Shown one piece after another: positions 46,621-55,725 of a DNA stretch of 64,000 nucleotides. The DNA comes from Armatimonadota bacterium (lineage in GTDB: Bacteria; Sysuimicrobiota; Sysuimicrobiia; Sysuimicrobiales; Kaftiobacteriaceae). The stretch covers positions 124,001-188,000 of the forward strand of contig JAVKHY010000001.1 of the NCBI GenBank assembly GCA_031459765.1, read 5' to 3'. A program made the position numbers and the translations under genes. The notes under the pieces were generated by a model, which was not told the origin of the DNA, searched no databases, and was given only the letters and a program-made list of their open reading frames with translations. Each line of letters opens with the position of its first letter. Position 1 is the stretch's first letter.

Positions 46621-47163
46621 TCAGGCGGGCCGCGGCGCGAGGGCCTGGAGGAGGTTCTCCTTGCGCAGCGTGACGTCCGCCACCTCCCGGGCCAGGGCGT
46701 CGCCACGCTCGGCCACCCACGTGCACTGGGCGCCGGGATGGACGCGCTTCGGCGCCCCCGTTCCGTACGGCGCATCGAGCGGCGCCACCTCCGGGTGGAG
46801 CACCGCCTGGTCGAAGACCTCCAGCGTCGCCTTCAGCAGCCGCGCCGCCTCCCACCCGGCGGCGTGTCCCTGCTGGATCTCGTCCACGGTCCGGGCTGGA
46901 TCCAGGGACCGGATCCAGGTCACCTCTTCGTGCCAGCGCGCCATGGCCGCGGAGACGGCGGCCAGGGTCTCCCGCATCGCCTGCGCGGCCTGGATCAGGT
47001 CCGCCGGAAGCGGCGTGGATAGTCCGGTCTGGGGATGGTAGCGGAGTTCACCGGCGCACCGGCGGAAGATCGCCGCCGTCCTCTCCAGCGCGCGGGCCAA
47101 GCGCAGCGTCTCGGCGTGCGCGGCCCGCCAGCGGGCAATGTCGTCAGCGTTGGATGCGGTCAT
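46621..47163 (-). CDS. Hypothetical helical protein
   Basis: This predicted 180-residue protein is mostly helical and soluble, without signal or membrane segment. It starts MTASNADDIARWRAAHAETLRLARALERTA and contains a single pair of cysteines (FRRCAGELR and AQCTWVAE). No family is recognised. The ATG chosen lies just before the tRNA-Glu promoter region; a longer frame to 47220 would run over that promoter and is rejected. It ends 15 bp before the small membrane gene on the same strand. Confidence 0.65.
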   Translation of the reverse strand: MTASNADDIARWRAAHAETLRLARALERTAAIFRRCAGELRYHPQTGLSTPLPADLIQAAQAMRETLAAVSAAMARWHEEVTWIRSLDPARTVDEIQQGHAAGWEAARLLKATLEVFDQAVLHPEVAPLDAPYGTGAPKRVHPGAQCTWVAERGDALAREVADVTLRKENLLQALAPRPA

Positions 47164-47169
47164 CGTTCG

Positions 47170-47199
47170 TTGACCGTGCCAAGGACCGGATGCTACAGT
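47170..47199 (+). promoter_or_regulatory. Sigma70-type promoter of tRNA-Glu
   Basis: TTGACC (47170-47175) and TACAGT (47194-47199) are 18 nt apart. Initiation would fall about 7 nt before the tRNA 5' end at 47213. Confidence 0.75.
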
Positions 47200-47212
47200 G
47201 TTGGCGTCTGCG

Positions 47213-47290
47213 GCCCCCATCGTCTAGCCAGGCCCAGGACACCGGTCTTTCAAGCCGGTAACGCGGGTTCGAATCCCGCTGGGGGCACCA
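47213..47290 (+). tRNA. tRNA-Glu (anticodon TTC), CCA encoded
   Basis: Acceptor arms GCCCCCA and TGGGGGC, anticodon stem CCGGT/GCCGG with loop CTTTCAA, T arm CGGGTTCGAATCCCG and encoded CCA are all present. The anticodon TTC reads GAA. Confidence 0.96.
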
Positions 47291-47300
47291 GCCGGCCGGC

Positions 47301-47786
47301 TCACTCCTCCAGATGCCAGGCCTCGCCGCGGCGCACCGCGACCGCGGGCCGCAGCCCCCTCGGTTCGGGCGCCACACCCTCCTCCAGGTGCATCACCTCG
47401 ACCCGCTCACAGGTGAACTTCAGGAGCACGTAGTCGCTGCCCAGAGGCCCCGCCGGCCAGAAGGCCGCCCAGTCGTCGCGCCAGTAACGGCGCCTGAGCT
47501 CGGCGTCCTCGACGACCTCGATCACTCCGGTCAGGGCCGCATACCCGGACCGGCCGGGATCGTGGCACGCCACCACGACACGGGGCGCAAACATTACCTC
47601 CCGCACCTTGCGCGACCCGCGGCTGGCTCCGAACCAGAGGGTGAGGTCATCTTCGGGCTTGAAGTGCTGCATCAACCGGGCGTGGATCTCGCGCGTCGCC
47701 CCCAGCGTGACGAGGAACGCGTACTCCGCCGCACGGAGGATGCCGGCCGCCGTCCGGAGGACCTGCTCAACGGTGAGCGTGTTCAT
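47301..47786 (-). CDS. Pyridoxamine 5'-phosphate oxidase-like flavin protein
   Basis: This 161-residue protein has a split-barrel fold of the PNPOx-like/general stress protein 26 type. Typical segments are YAFLVTLGATREIHARLMQHF, DLTLWFGASRGSRKVREV and AALTGVIEVVEDAELRRRYW followed by DYVLLKFTCERVEVMHL. Members bind FMN or F420 and reduce various substrates; no specific one is indicated. It is convergent with tRNA-Glu and follows pobA by 62 bp. Confidence 0.87.
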   Translation of the reverse strand: MNTLTVEQVLRTAAGILRAAEYAFLVTLGATREIHARLMQHFKPEDDLTLWFGASRGSRKVREVMFAPRVVVACHDPGRSGYAALTGVIEVVEDAELRRRYWRDDWAAFWPAGPLGSDYVLLKFTCERVEVMHLEEGVAPEPRGLRPAVAVRRGEAWHLEE

Positions 47787-47848
47787 GCTCTTCGCGTCTT
47801 CATGCTCTTCGGTGAGAAGACCGGCCCCTTACTTCTGGAGGCCTGGGG

Positions 47849-49039
47849 TCACACCTCCTGCAGGCCCACGTAGTTTTCGGCCAGGCTGGTGGCGGCGGCC
47901 CGCGAACTCGTCACGTAGCGCAACTGAGAGAGCTGCAGACGGTGCTGGTAGGCGTCGTCGCCGGGGAACCGGTGCAGCATGGAGGTCATCCACCAGGAGA
48001 AGTGCTGGGCGCGCCAGACGCGGCGCAGGCAGGTGGCGGAGTAGCCCTCCAGGAGGTCGGTCCGCCCCGTTTGATACCAGGCGGTCAGCGCCTCGGCCAG
48101 GACGCGCGCGTCGTTGACCGCCAGGTTCATCCCCTTGGCACCGGTGGGGGGAACGATGTGGGCGGCGTCGCCAGCCAGGTAGAGACGCCCGTACTGCATG
48201 GGCTCGACGACGAAACTGCGCATCTCGGCGATCCCCTTTTCCAGGACGGGCCCCTCGTTCAGCGTGAACCCCGGCGCCGCCAGGCGGGCCCGCAGTTCCT
48301 CCCAGACGCGCTCGTCCGGCCACTGCTCCAGCGTGTCCTCGGGGTCGCACTGGACATAGAGCCGGGTGAGCTGGGGCGACCGCATGCTATGCAGGGCGAA
48401 GCCCCGCTCGTGGTAGGCGTAGATCAGCTCCTCGTTGGAGGGCGGGCAGGCGGCCAGGATGCCCAGCCAGGCAAAGGGATAGTGCCGCTCGTACACGGTG
48501 AGGACACCGGGAGGAATCGCGCCCCGGGAGACGCCGTGGAACCCGTCGCAGCCGGCGATGAAGTCGGCCCGCAGCTCACGGACCGCCCCCCGGTACCGGT
48601 AGCGCACGACCGGCGTGGTCGTCTGCAGGTCGTCCAGGCCCACGGCTTCGGCTTCGAAGAGGATCTGCCCGCCCGCATCCAGCCTGGCCCGGATGAGGTC
48701 CTTCACCACTTCCTGCTGGCCGTAGACGGTGATGGTGCGCCCGCCGGTGAGTTCGCTGAAGGGGATACGGTGGCTCTCGCCTTCGAACCGCAGCCAGATG
48801 CCGTGGTGGGTCAACCCTTCGCGATCGAGACGCTCTCCGACCCCCGAAGCGCGGAGGAGGTCGACGGTGCCCTGCTCGAGCACCCCGGCGCGGATCCGCC
48901 GCTCCACGTACTCGCGCGTGCGGTTTTCCAGCACGAGGGAATCGATACCGGAGCGGGCCAACAGGTGCGAAAGGACGAGCCCGGCCGGACCGGCGCCCGC
49001 GATGGCGACCTGGGTCCGCGCCGGCGTCAGACGGGTCAT
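47849..49039 (-). CDS. pobA: 4-hydroxybenzoate 3-monooxygenase
   Basis: PobA hydroxylates 4-hydroxybenzoate to protocatechuate with NAD(P)H and oxygen. This 396-residue flavoprotein has the FAD motif GAGPAGLVLSHLLA near the N-terminus, REYVERRIRAGVLEQGTVDLL, the central DG motif GCDGFHGVSRGAIP and the second FAD motif LAGDAAHIVPPTGAKGMNLA. The C-terminal SWWMTSMLH follows. Its length (about 394) is standard. The ATG overlaps the stop of the RND pump gene by 4 nt, so it is translated with the pump. No other protocatechuate pathway genes are in view. Confidence 0.94.
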   Translation of the reverse strand: MTRLTPARTQVAIAGAGPAGLVLSHLLARSGIDSLVLENRTREYVERRIRAGVLEQGTVDLLRASGVGERLDREGLTHHGIWLRFEGESHRIPFSELTGGRTITVYGQQEVVKDLIRARLDAGGQILFEAEAVGLDDLQTTTPVVRYRYRGAVRELRADFIAGCDGFHGVSRGAIPPGVLTVYERHYPFAWLGILAACPPSNEELIYAYHERGFALHSMRSPQLTRLYVQCDPEDTLEQWPDERVWEELRARLAAPGFTLNEGPVLEKGIAEMRSFVVEPMQYGRLYLAGDAAHIVPPTGAKGMNLAVNDARVLAEALTAWYQTGRTDLLEGYSATCLRRVWRAQHFSWWMTSMLHRFPGDDAYQHRLQLSQLRYVTSSRAAATSLAENYVGLQEV

Positions 49040-52000
49040 GCCCGGATCTGATCTGCGCCGTTCCCGCCGTTCTGGCCCCCGGCGACGGCGGCGGGAGCGG
49101 AGACTGGTGCCGTCTCGGTTTGCGGCGCCTTCCGCCTTGCCCGATATCCTTCGACGCTGACGTACAGCGTTGGGATGAAAACCAGGGTGACCATCGTCCC
49201 GATAAGCAGTCCTCCGATGACCGCGCGGGCGAGGGGAACCTGGAGTTCGGCCCCTTCGCCGATCCCGATCGCCGTCGGCAGCAGTCCCATCACAGTCGTC
49301 ACCGTCGTCATCAGCACCGGGCGGAGGCGGGCCACAGAGCCGTCCACGGTGGCCGCCTCCAGGGGCATCCCGTCACGGCGCCGCCGGACCATGATGAAGT
49401 CGATCAGCAGGATGGCGTTGTTCACGATGACGCCGGCCAGCACGATCAGGCCGATCAGGGACTGGATGTTGAGCGTCGTCCCCGTCAGAAACAGCATCAG
49501 CAGCCCGCCGCTCAGGGCAAAGGGCACCGACCCCATGATCAACAGCGGTGCCAGCAACGCCTCGAACTGCACGGCCATGACGGCGAAGACCAGGAGGACG
49601 GCCACGAGGAAGCCCATGGAGAGCTGGCGGTAGGACCGCTGCTGCTCTTCGTAGGTCTGCCCGAGGGCCAGGGAAAACCCCTCCGGCAGAGGCAGCCCCG
49701 CCAGGGCCGACCGGACGTCGGCCATGACGCTGCCGAAGTCGCGCCCGCTGATCCCCGCGGTCACCGTGATCACGCGCTGGCGGCTGCGGCGGAAGATCTG
49801 GGTGGGCGACTCCCCGCGGACCAGCTCCGCCACCTGGCCGAGCAGCACCCGCCGCCCCGAGGGCGAGATGATCGGGATGGAGAGGACCTGGGTCGGCGTC
49901 AGGGCCCGGCCCGCCTCCTGGCTGACCACGATGTCCGTTTCCCGCCCGGCCGCGCGCAGCGTCGTCGCCACCTCGCCCTCCACCGCGGTGCGCAGGGCGC
50001 TGGCCACCTGGGATGGGCTGACGCCGAAGGCGGCGGCCCGTTCCACGTCGATCCGCACCACGACCTCGGGCAGCGCCTCTTCCCGCGCCACCGTCGCGTC
50101 GATCACGCCGGGGATGCGCTCCAGCAGGTCCCGGACCTGCTGCGCCAGACTCAGCCCCTGGCGGAGGTCGAAGCCGCGGATCTCCACCTCGATGGGGTCG
50201 GCGTCACCGCCCCCGAAGCGGAGGATGCCCAGCGCCCCGGCGCTGCCCCGGACGAAGACCCGGGCTCCCGGCTCCTGCAGGCGGGGTCTCAGGGCGGCGA
50301 CGATCTGCTCCGTGGAGCGGGACCGGCTGCCGCGGTCGACGAGGCGCACGCGGATGAAGCCCCGGTGCGACCCGCCGCCGAAGGTGGTCGTCCCCGCCGT
50401 CACCGACACGTACTCCGCCTCGGGCACGGCCGAGCGGATCACCTCCTCGAACCGCGCCAGGACCCGGTCGGTGACCTCCAGCCGCGTCCCGATGGGCATG
50501 GTCACCGACACGAAGAACTCACCTTCATCGGCCGCAGGCAGCGTCTCCCGGCCGATCAGGGAGAAGGTGGCCAGCCCGAGGAGAAAGACGACCGCGCTGG
50601 CCATGAACACCGGGCGGCGGTGCCGGAGGCTCCAGGTCAGGATCTGCCGGTAGGTGGCCAGCAAACCGCCGGGTCGCATCCGGGCCGCATCTTCCCGCCG
50701 GACCAGCCGGGGCAGGTGGGCGGCCAGCGACGGGATGAGCGTGACGGCGACCACCAGCGAGCACAGCAGCGCGAAGACCACGACCACCGAGAACTGGAAG
50801 AACAGCTGGGTGGTGATCACGCTGCCCCGCAGAAAGATGACGGGGAGGAAGACGACGACCGTGGTCAGCGTGGAGGCCAGGATCGCCGCGGCCACCTCCT
50901 GCGCTCCGACCGTCGCCGCCTCGGGCCCGCTCTTGCCCATCTCGCGATGCCGGAAGATGTTCTCCAGCACGACGATAGAGGCGTCCACGAGCATGCCGAT
51001 GCCCATGGCCAGAGCCCCCAGCGTCATCAGGTTCAGGGAGTACCCGGCGAAGAACATCAGGACGAAGGTGGCCACCACCGAGGTCGGCAGCGCGGCGGCG
51101 ATGACCAGCACGCTGCGCACGTCGCGCAGGAACAGCAACAGCACGGCCACGGCCAGTCCGCCGCCGATGAGAATGGCCTGCTGGACGGAGCGCAGGGTGG
51201 AGCGGATGAAGCGGGCCGAGTCGTTCAGGACGAGCAGCTCCGCCCCGCGCAGCGTCGGGGCGGTCTCGCGCACGGCGCGCAGGATGCCGTCGCTGACGGC
51301 GACGGTGTTGGCGCCGGACTGGCGTTGCACCTGGATCATGACTCCGGGCTGTCCGTTCACCCGCACCAGGCTGGTGGGCTCCTCCTGGCCCACCGAGACC
51401 CGGGCGACATCGGCCACGTAGATGGGCACGCCGTCGCGCACCGTGACGATGGTGCGGGCGATCTCTCCCACGTCCCGGTACTGGCTGAGCACCCGCAGGC
51501 CCAGATGACGGGTCCCCTCGACGACCTGGCCGCCGGCTTCCACCAGGTTGGCGCCGGCCAGCGCCGAGCGGATGTCCCGTTCGGATACGGCGAGCGCCTG
51601 CGCCCGCACGGGGTCCATCTCCACCAGGATCTGACGGCGCAGCCCCCCGGAGATCGTCACCGCAGCCACGTCCGGCACCCGCTCCAGGCGGAACTGCACC
51701 TGGTCCTCGGCGATCTGCCGCAGCTGGAGGGGACCGATCTCAGGCGACCGGCTCACCAGGCCGAGCCACACGATTGGGGACTGGGAGGGATCGAACTTGA
51801 AGACGACCGGGGTCGAGGCGGCCGGGGGCAGGCGACGCCGCGCGCGTTCGATGGCCACCCGCACATCGGCGGCGGCCAGGTCCAGATTCGTCCCGAAGGG
51901 GAAGGTCACGGTGACGCGCGAACTCCCCTCCGACGAAGTGGAGATGACGTCCTCCGCGCCCACCGCGGTGCCCACCGTTTCCTCGATCACGCGGGTGACC

Positions 52001-52185
52001 AGGTTCTCGACCTCCTCCGGGCCGGCACCGGGATAGTCGGTGACGATGGTCAGACGCGGGAACTGTAGTTCGGGCAGCAGGTCGAGGGGCAGACCCATCA
52101 GGCTGGTAATCCCCAGCAGGACGACGATCATGAACGCCATCAACGTCCCGATCGGCCGAAAGACCGCGGTCCGGATCAGGTTCAT
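49036..52185 (-). CDS. RND-family multidrug efflux pump (HAE1 type)
   Basis: This 1,049-residue inner-membrane RND pump has twelve expected membrane segments with two large periplasmic loops. The N-terminus MNLIRTAVFRPIGTLMAFMIVVLLG is typical. In membrane segment 4 the stretch GMLVDASIVVLEN has one Asp where AcrB has the pair DD, and segment 10 carries VNNAILLID instead of a Lys. The proton relay is thus reduced relative to AcrB, as in CusA-type members. It is coupled at both ends by 4-nt overlaps with its adaptor and with pobA. Aromatic or solvent export is an inference from that context. Confidence 0.92.
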   Translation of the reverse strand: MNLIRTAVFRPIGTLMAFMIVVLLGITSLMGLPLDLLPELQFPRLTIVTDYPGAGPEEVENLVTRVIEETVGTAVGAEDVISTSSEGSSRVTVTFPFGTNLDLAAADVRVAIERARRRLPPAASTPVVFKFDPSQSPIVWLGLVSRSPEIGPLQLRQIAEDQVQFRLERVPDVAAVTISGGLRRQILVEMDPVRAQALAVSERDIRSALAGANLVEAGGQVVEGTRHLGLRVLSQYRDVGEIARTIVTVRDGVPIYVADVARVSVGQEEPTSLVRVNGQPGVMIQVQRQSGANTVAVSDGILRAVRETAPTLRGAELLVLNDSARFIRSTLRSVQQAILIGGGLAVAVLLLFLRDVRSVLVIAAALPTSVVATFVLMFFAGYSLNLMTLGALAMGIGMLVDASIVVLENIFRHREMGKSGPEAATVGAQEVAAAILASTLTTVVVFLPVIFLRGSVITTQLFFQFSVVVVFALLCSLVVAVTLIPSLAAHLPRLVRREDAARMRPGGLLATYRQILTWSLRHRRPVFMASAVVFLLGLATFSLIGRETLPAADEGEFFVSVTMPIGTRLEVTDRVLARFEEVIRSAVPEAEYVSVTAGTTTFGGGSHRGFIRVRLVDRGSRSRSTEQIVAALRPRLQEPGARVFVRGSAGALGILRFGGGDADPIEVEIRGFDLRQGLSLAQQVRDLLERIPGVIDATVAREEALPEVVVRIDVERAAAFGVSPSQVASALRTAVEGEVATTLRAAGRETDIVVSQEAGRALTPTQVLSIPIISPSGRRVLLGQVAELVRGESPTQIFRRSRQRVITVTAGISGRDFGSVMADVRSALAGLPLPEGFSLALGQTYEEQQRSYRQLSMGFLVAVLLVFAVMAVQFEALLAPLLIMGSVPFALSGGLLMLFLTGTTLNIQSLIGLIVLAGVIVNNAILLIDFIMVRRRRDGMPLEAATVDGSVARLRPVLMTTVTTVMGLLPTAIGIGEGAELQVPLARAVIGGLLIGTMVTLVFIPTLYVSVEGYRARRKAPQTETAPVSAPAAVAGGQNGGNGADQIRA

Positions 52186-53615
52186 GGCTGACGCCTCCGC
52201 CCTCTGTCATTGGACGGGCCGGGCCGGCCGCCCGCGCCCGGCACGGCGGGGCCCACGCCGTTTCGGCCGGACCCCTGAACGGTGACGGGGGCGCCGTCGC
52301 GAAGCGTGCGGTGTCCGGCAACGGCGACGGTCTCGCCGGCGCTCAGTCCGCTGATAATCTCCACCCGGGCGCCGTCCGAGATTCCCGGCCGGACGACCCG
52401 CTCCCGGGCCGTCCCGTCCTGGACGACGAAGACCACCGATCCGGCCGGCCGCTCCAGCAGCGCGTCGAGCGGCACGGCGACCACGTTCTCGCGGCGGGCC
52501 AGCTGGATCTCGACGTTGACGAACATCCCCGGCCGCAGGCGGCCGTCGGCGTTGGGCACCTCCACGCGGACCTCCGCGGTCCGCGTGGTCGGCGAAAGGA
52601 TCGGGCTGATGCTGGCGACGCGGCCCGAGAAGACGGCGCCGGGCAGCGCCTCGGTGCGCACCGTCACGGGTATGCCGACGGCAACCCGGGTGAGGTCCCG
52701 CTCGATGACGGGCATGGTGATCACCGCGGGGTCGACGTCGATCAGCCGGAACAACGGGGTGGCGGGCGTAACGGCCTGACCGCGTTCCACCATCCGTCGG
52801 CCGATCACACCGTCCACCGGAGCGGTGATCCTGCTGTCGGCGAGCAGGCTCTCCGCACGCTGCAGGGCGACCCGCGCCTCCTCCAGGCGCGCGCGGGCCT
52901 GCCGGTAGGCGACGTCCGCCTCGGCCACCTGGGCACGGGCGATCCGAACCGACTCGGGCCGGGGCTCGCGCCGCAGCAGCGCCAGCTGCTCCTCCGCCCC
53001 GCGCAGCCGCGCCTCCTGGACCGTGAGATCCAGCCGCGCCGAGTCCAGCTGGACGCGCGAAACATAGCCCTGGGCGAACAGCTCCTCCGTGCGGCGCAGC
53101 TGCTCGCGGCTGAACTCCAACGCGGCGCGCGCCTGGCGCACCTGTTCTTCGGCCTGTCGCAGTTGCTCCGCCGGCGGGCCGGCCAGGACCTGCGCCAGCC
53201 GGGCCTGTTGCGTGCGCAAGGCGGCACGCGCCGCCTCCACCTGCACGCGCTGCGTCTCGTAGGCCGCCCGGGCGTCGGCGGCCTGGAAGCGCAGATCCTT
53301 GGGATCGAGCCGGGCCAGAAGCTCTCCCCGCCGGACGGTCTGCCCTTCTTCCACCACAACCTCCGCCACCACCCCCGCGACGCGCGCCGTCACGTCCACG
53401 CTGCTCGTGGCGGTGACTTCGCCGATGTGGATGGCGCGCTGGACGAGTGTGGCCCGCTCTGCGCGGGCCGTCTGCACCAGCGCGGCCACCGCGTTCCGCC
53501 CCGCCGGGCCCGACGCCGCCTGCCGGCTACGCAGTGCGGCGCTCGTCCGCCAGGCCAGCAGCGCCACAAGCGCCAGGGCGCCTGCCAGGAACAGGATCCT
53601 GGAAGCCGACCTCAT
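52182..53615 (-). CDS. RND periplasmic adaptor (HlyD/MFP)
   Basis: This 477-residue adaptor has an N-terminal anchor (SRILFLAGALALVALLAW), a barrel-sandwich (lipoyl) domain (VTARVAGVVAEVVVEEGQTVRRGELLARLD), a coiled hairpin of about 150 residues, and beta-barrel and membrane-proximal domains (GVIGRRMVERGQAV, AEVRVEVPNADGRLRPGMFVNVEI). It would connect the RND pump to a TolC-type channel. The TolC homologue lies about 6 kb away within the same directional series. It is coupled to the pump by a 4-nt overlap and starts a new transcript unit after a 108-bp gap. Confidence 0.92.
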   Translation of the reverse strand: MRSASRILFLAGALALVALLAWRTSAALRSRQAASGPAGRNAVAALVQTARAERATLVQRAIHIGEVTATSSVDVTARVAGVVAEVVVEEGQTVRRGELLARLDPKDLRFQAADARAAYETQRVQVEAARAALRTQQARLAQVLAGPPAEQLRQAEEQVRQARAALEFSREQLRRTEELFAQGYVSRVQLDSARLDLTVQEARLRGAEEQLALLRREPRPESVRIARAQVAEADVAYRQARARLEEARVALQRAESLLADSRITAPVDGVIGRRMVERGQAVTPATPLFRLIDVDPAVITMPVIERDLTRVAVGIPVTVRTEALPGAVFSGRVASISPILSPTTRTAEVRVEVPNADGRLRPGMFVNVEIQLARRENVVAVPLDALLERPAGSVVFVVQDGTARERVVRPGISDGARVEIISGLSAGETVAVAGHRTLRDGAPVTVQGSGRNGVGPAVPGAGGRPGPSNDRGRRRQP

Positions 53616-53667
53616 CCGCTACACCGTCCTCTGTCGGGCCACCGGGAGAATCTCCTTCCCACGCCGG

Positions 53668-53686
53668 GCGGGAGGATCCCTCCCGC
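53668..53686 (-). terminator. 8-bp hairpin before the RND adaptor gene
   Basis: Arms GCGGGAGG and CCTCCCGC with a 3-nt loop lie between the hydrolase stop and the adaptor start. The loop is small and no T run follows, so this is a weak candidate terminator or leader structure. Confidence 0.3.
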
Positions 53687-53723
53687 GGGGGAGACGCGTT
53701 CACAGCATACCATCGGCACGCCG

Positions 53724-54416
53724 CTACCGGACGGCCGCGCGCAGGAAGGTGGAGATCGTTCGGTAGATCTGCTCCCGGTGGCGCGCGGAGCGGAGCATAT
53801 AGGTCCCGTGCAACGCGGTGGGGACCAGCATGAGCTGTTTGGGAGGCGGCGTGCGCTCGAACATCACCCGGGCGCTGGTGTTGAAGGGCAGGTCCCGGCT
53901 CCCGGCGATGAAGAGCTTCGGCATCCGGAGCTGCCCGAGATGCGGCCGGGCGTCCAGGCCCTGGAACCTCGTTCCGCTCGCGATGACCACCAGTCCGTCC
54001 ACCGGTTCGTGCGCGGCGGCCACGATCGAGGCGGTGCCGCCCATGCTGGCGCCGATCAGGACCACCCGTCGCGGCCGGTCCGAGCGGACGAAGGCGGCTG
54101 CGGCCATCGTGTCCCGGTAGACGTTACGAATCACCAGGCGACCGGACGAACTCCCGACGCCGCGGAAGTCGAAGGTGAGCACGGTGTACCCTTGCCCGGC
54201 GAGGTAGTCGGCCAGATCGAACCAGATCGACTGCGTGGTTCCGAACATATGGGAGAAGACCACCGCGGTGGACCCGCCGGACCACAGTCGGCCCCGCAGC
54301 GTGATCCCGTCCCTGCTGCGGAAGGTGACGGCCTGCGGTGCAGGAGCAGCCGGTGCGGTCGCCGCCCAGAGCAGGGGGGCCAGGACGGCCAGCAGCCCGA
54401 GGTTGCGGAGGCGCAT
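53724..54416 (-). CDS. Secreted alpha/beta hydrolase
   Basis: This 230-residue hydrolase has a signal peptide (LGLLAVLAPLLWAATAPAA), then an alpha/beta fold: RGRLWSGGSTAVVFSHMFG carries the oxyanion-hole histidine, LTFDFRGVGSS follows, GASMGG holds the nucleophile serine, and ALHGTY the catalytic His. The acid residue is probably in AGSRDLPF. Its ATG overlaps the stop of the SDR gene (TGATG). An esterase or carboxylesterase role is likely; the substrate is unknown. A longer antisense frame upstream is rejected. Confidence 0.85.
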   Translation of the reverse strand: MRLRNLGLLAVLAPLLWAATAPAAPAPQAVTFRSRDGITLRGRLWSGGSTAVVFSHMFGTTQSIWFDLADYLAGQGYTVLTFDFRGVGSSSGRLVIRNVYRDTMAAAAFVRSDRPRRVVLIGASMGGTASIVAAAHEPVDGLVVIASGTRFQGLDARPHLGQLRMPKLFIAGSRDLPFNTSARVMFERTPPPKQLMLVPTALHGTYMLRSARHREQIYRTISTFLRAAVR

Positions 54417-55198
54417 CACATCACCGCTTTCACCAGGCCGCCGTCCACCTGGAGGGTGGTGCCGGTGACAAAGCTGGCCCGAGGCGAGGCGAGGAAGACC
54501 ACCACGTTGGCGAACTCCTCCGGGGTCCCCAGGCGACCCAGCGGGATCTGCCCGGTCCACAACCGCCGCTCCGCCTCCTCGTAGGTGGTCCCCTCCCGCT
54601 CCGCGTAGGTCCTGGTCAGCGACTGCAGCCGCTCCGTGGCGATGGGCCCGGGGCAGACGGTGTTCACCAGGATGCGGTCGGGCGCCAGCTCCGCGGCCAG
54701 CGTCTTGGCCAGCCCGACCACGGCCAGGCGCACCGCGTTGCTCAGCACCAGATTCGGCAGGGGCTGCTTCACCGTGAAGGATGTCACATTGATGATCCGG
54801 CCTCCGCCCTGAGCCCGCATGTAGGGGACCACCTGCCGGCACAGCCGCACCGCGCTCATCAGGTTGAGCCCCACACCCGCCCACCACTCCTCGTCGCTGA
54901 TCTCGATGAAGGGCTTCGAGGGCGGGCCGCCGGCGTTGTTCACCAGGATGTCGATGCGCCCGAAACGGTCGGCGACGGCGCGGACGAACCGCTCCACATC
55001 GTCCGCCCGGCTCACATCCGCGGGCACGGCCAGCACATCCCGGCCGATCTCCTCCGCCGCGGCGCGCAGCGCCGATTCGGTGCGCCCGCAGATGGCCACC
55101 CGCGCCCCTTCCCGGGCGAACCCCCGGGCGATCGCCTTGCCCAGCCCGCGGCTTGCCGCGGCGACCACGGCCACCTGTCCCTCCAGCCCCAGGTCCAT
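54416..55198 (-). CDS. SDR-family oxidoreductase (FabG-like)
   Basis: This 260-residue short-chain dehydrogenase has the NAD(P) motif AAASRGLGKAIARGFAREGARVAICGRTE, the NNAG motif (LVNNAGGPPS) and a SxxxYxxxK-type region. The Tyr of the catalytic YxxxK is not obvious: TSFTVKQPLPNLVLSNAVRLAVVGLAK has Ser/Asn in its place, so activity may be altered. The Gly-rich C-terminal GTTLQVDGGLV is typical. It is coupled to the hydrolase gene and 15 bp after the small membrane gene. Confidence 0.86.
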   Translation of the reverse strand: MDLGLEGQVAVVAAASRGLGKAIARGFAREGARVAICGRTESALRAAAEEIGRDVLAVPADVSRADDVERFVRAVADRFGRIDILVNNAGGPPSKPFIEISDEEWWAGVGLNLMSAVRLCRQVVPYMRAQGGGRIINVTSFTVKQPLPNLVLSNAVRLAVVGLAKTLAAELAPDRILVNTVCPGPIATERLQSLTRTYAEREGTTYEEAERRLWTGQIPLGRLGTPEEFANVVVFLASPRASFVTGTTLQVDGGLVKAVM

Positions 55199-55213
55199 AC
55201 TCCCCTCCGTCCG

Positions 55214-55717
55214 TCAGCGACGTTGTTCCAGCCTGGCGATGACACGGTCGAGCACACGGCGTCGGATCTCGGCCCGGGAGAGACCGCCGGCGGGACCGCC
55301 CGGGGCGACACTCCCCACGGGGCCCGATTCCCGGCGCCCGCGCAACACTCCCGGATCCTGGCCCGCCCCGCCTTCCTGCCGACGACGCCGTTGCTGCTGC
55401 AGGCGCCGGATCTCCCGGCGTTGCTCGGGGGTGAGCGCATCGAGGATCTGCCGGACCAGGGCCCGCGACGCCTCCACATCCTCGGGATCGGTGTCGCGCA
55501 GCACGCGCAGCAGCGGAAGGACGACGGCCACCTGCGCGCTGCTTAAGGCCCGATCACCGCTGCGCTCGAGGGCCATGATCGCCAGGGCGGCCAGGACGGC
55601 CGGATCGCCGCGGGCCGCGGCGGGGCGCGACCGGAGCCGTCCGTAGACGACTCCCCCGACGACCAGCACGGCGACGACCGCGCCGGCCAGCAGGACCTGC
55701 AGGGTACGGCGTCTCAT
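55214..55717 (-). CDS. Small membrane-anchored protein with Arg-rich helix
   Basis: This 167-residue protein has an N-terminal membrane segment (LQVLLAGAVVAVLVVGGVVY, about 5-24) and a soluble region containing ALTPEQRREIRRLQQQRRRRQ, which recalls the LTPEQR-type motif of Spy/CpxP-like helical proteins. The C-terminus ends in RRVLDRVIARLEQRR. No family is certain. It starts 8 bp after the MacB permease stop, so it belongs to that operon and may assist envelope assembly or sense stress. Confidence 0.7.
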   Translation of the reverse strand: MRRRTLQVLLAGAVVAVLVVGGVVYGRLRSRPAAARGDPAVLAALAIMALERSGDRALSSAQVAVVLPLLRVLRDTDPEDVEASRALVRQILDALTPEQRREIRRLQQQRRRRQEGGAGQDPGVLRGRRESGPVGSVAPGGPAGGLSRAEIRRRVLDRVIARLEQRR

Positions 55718-55725
55718 CGGAGGCC

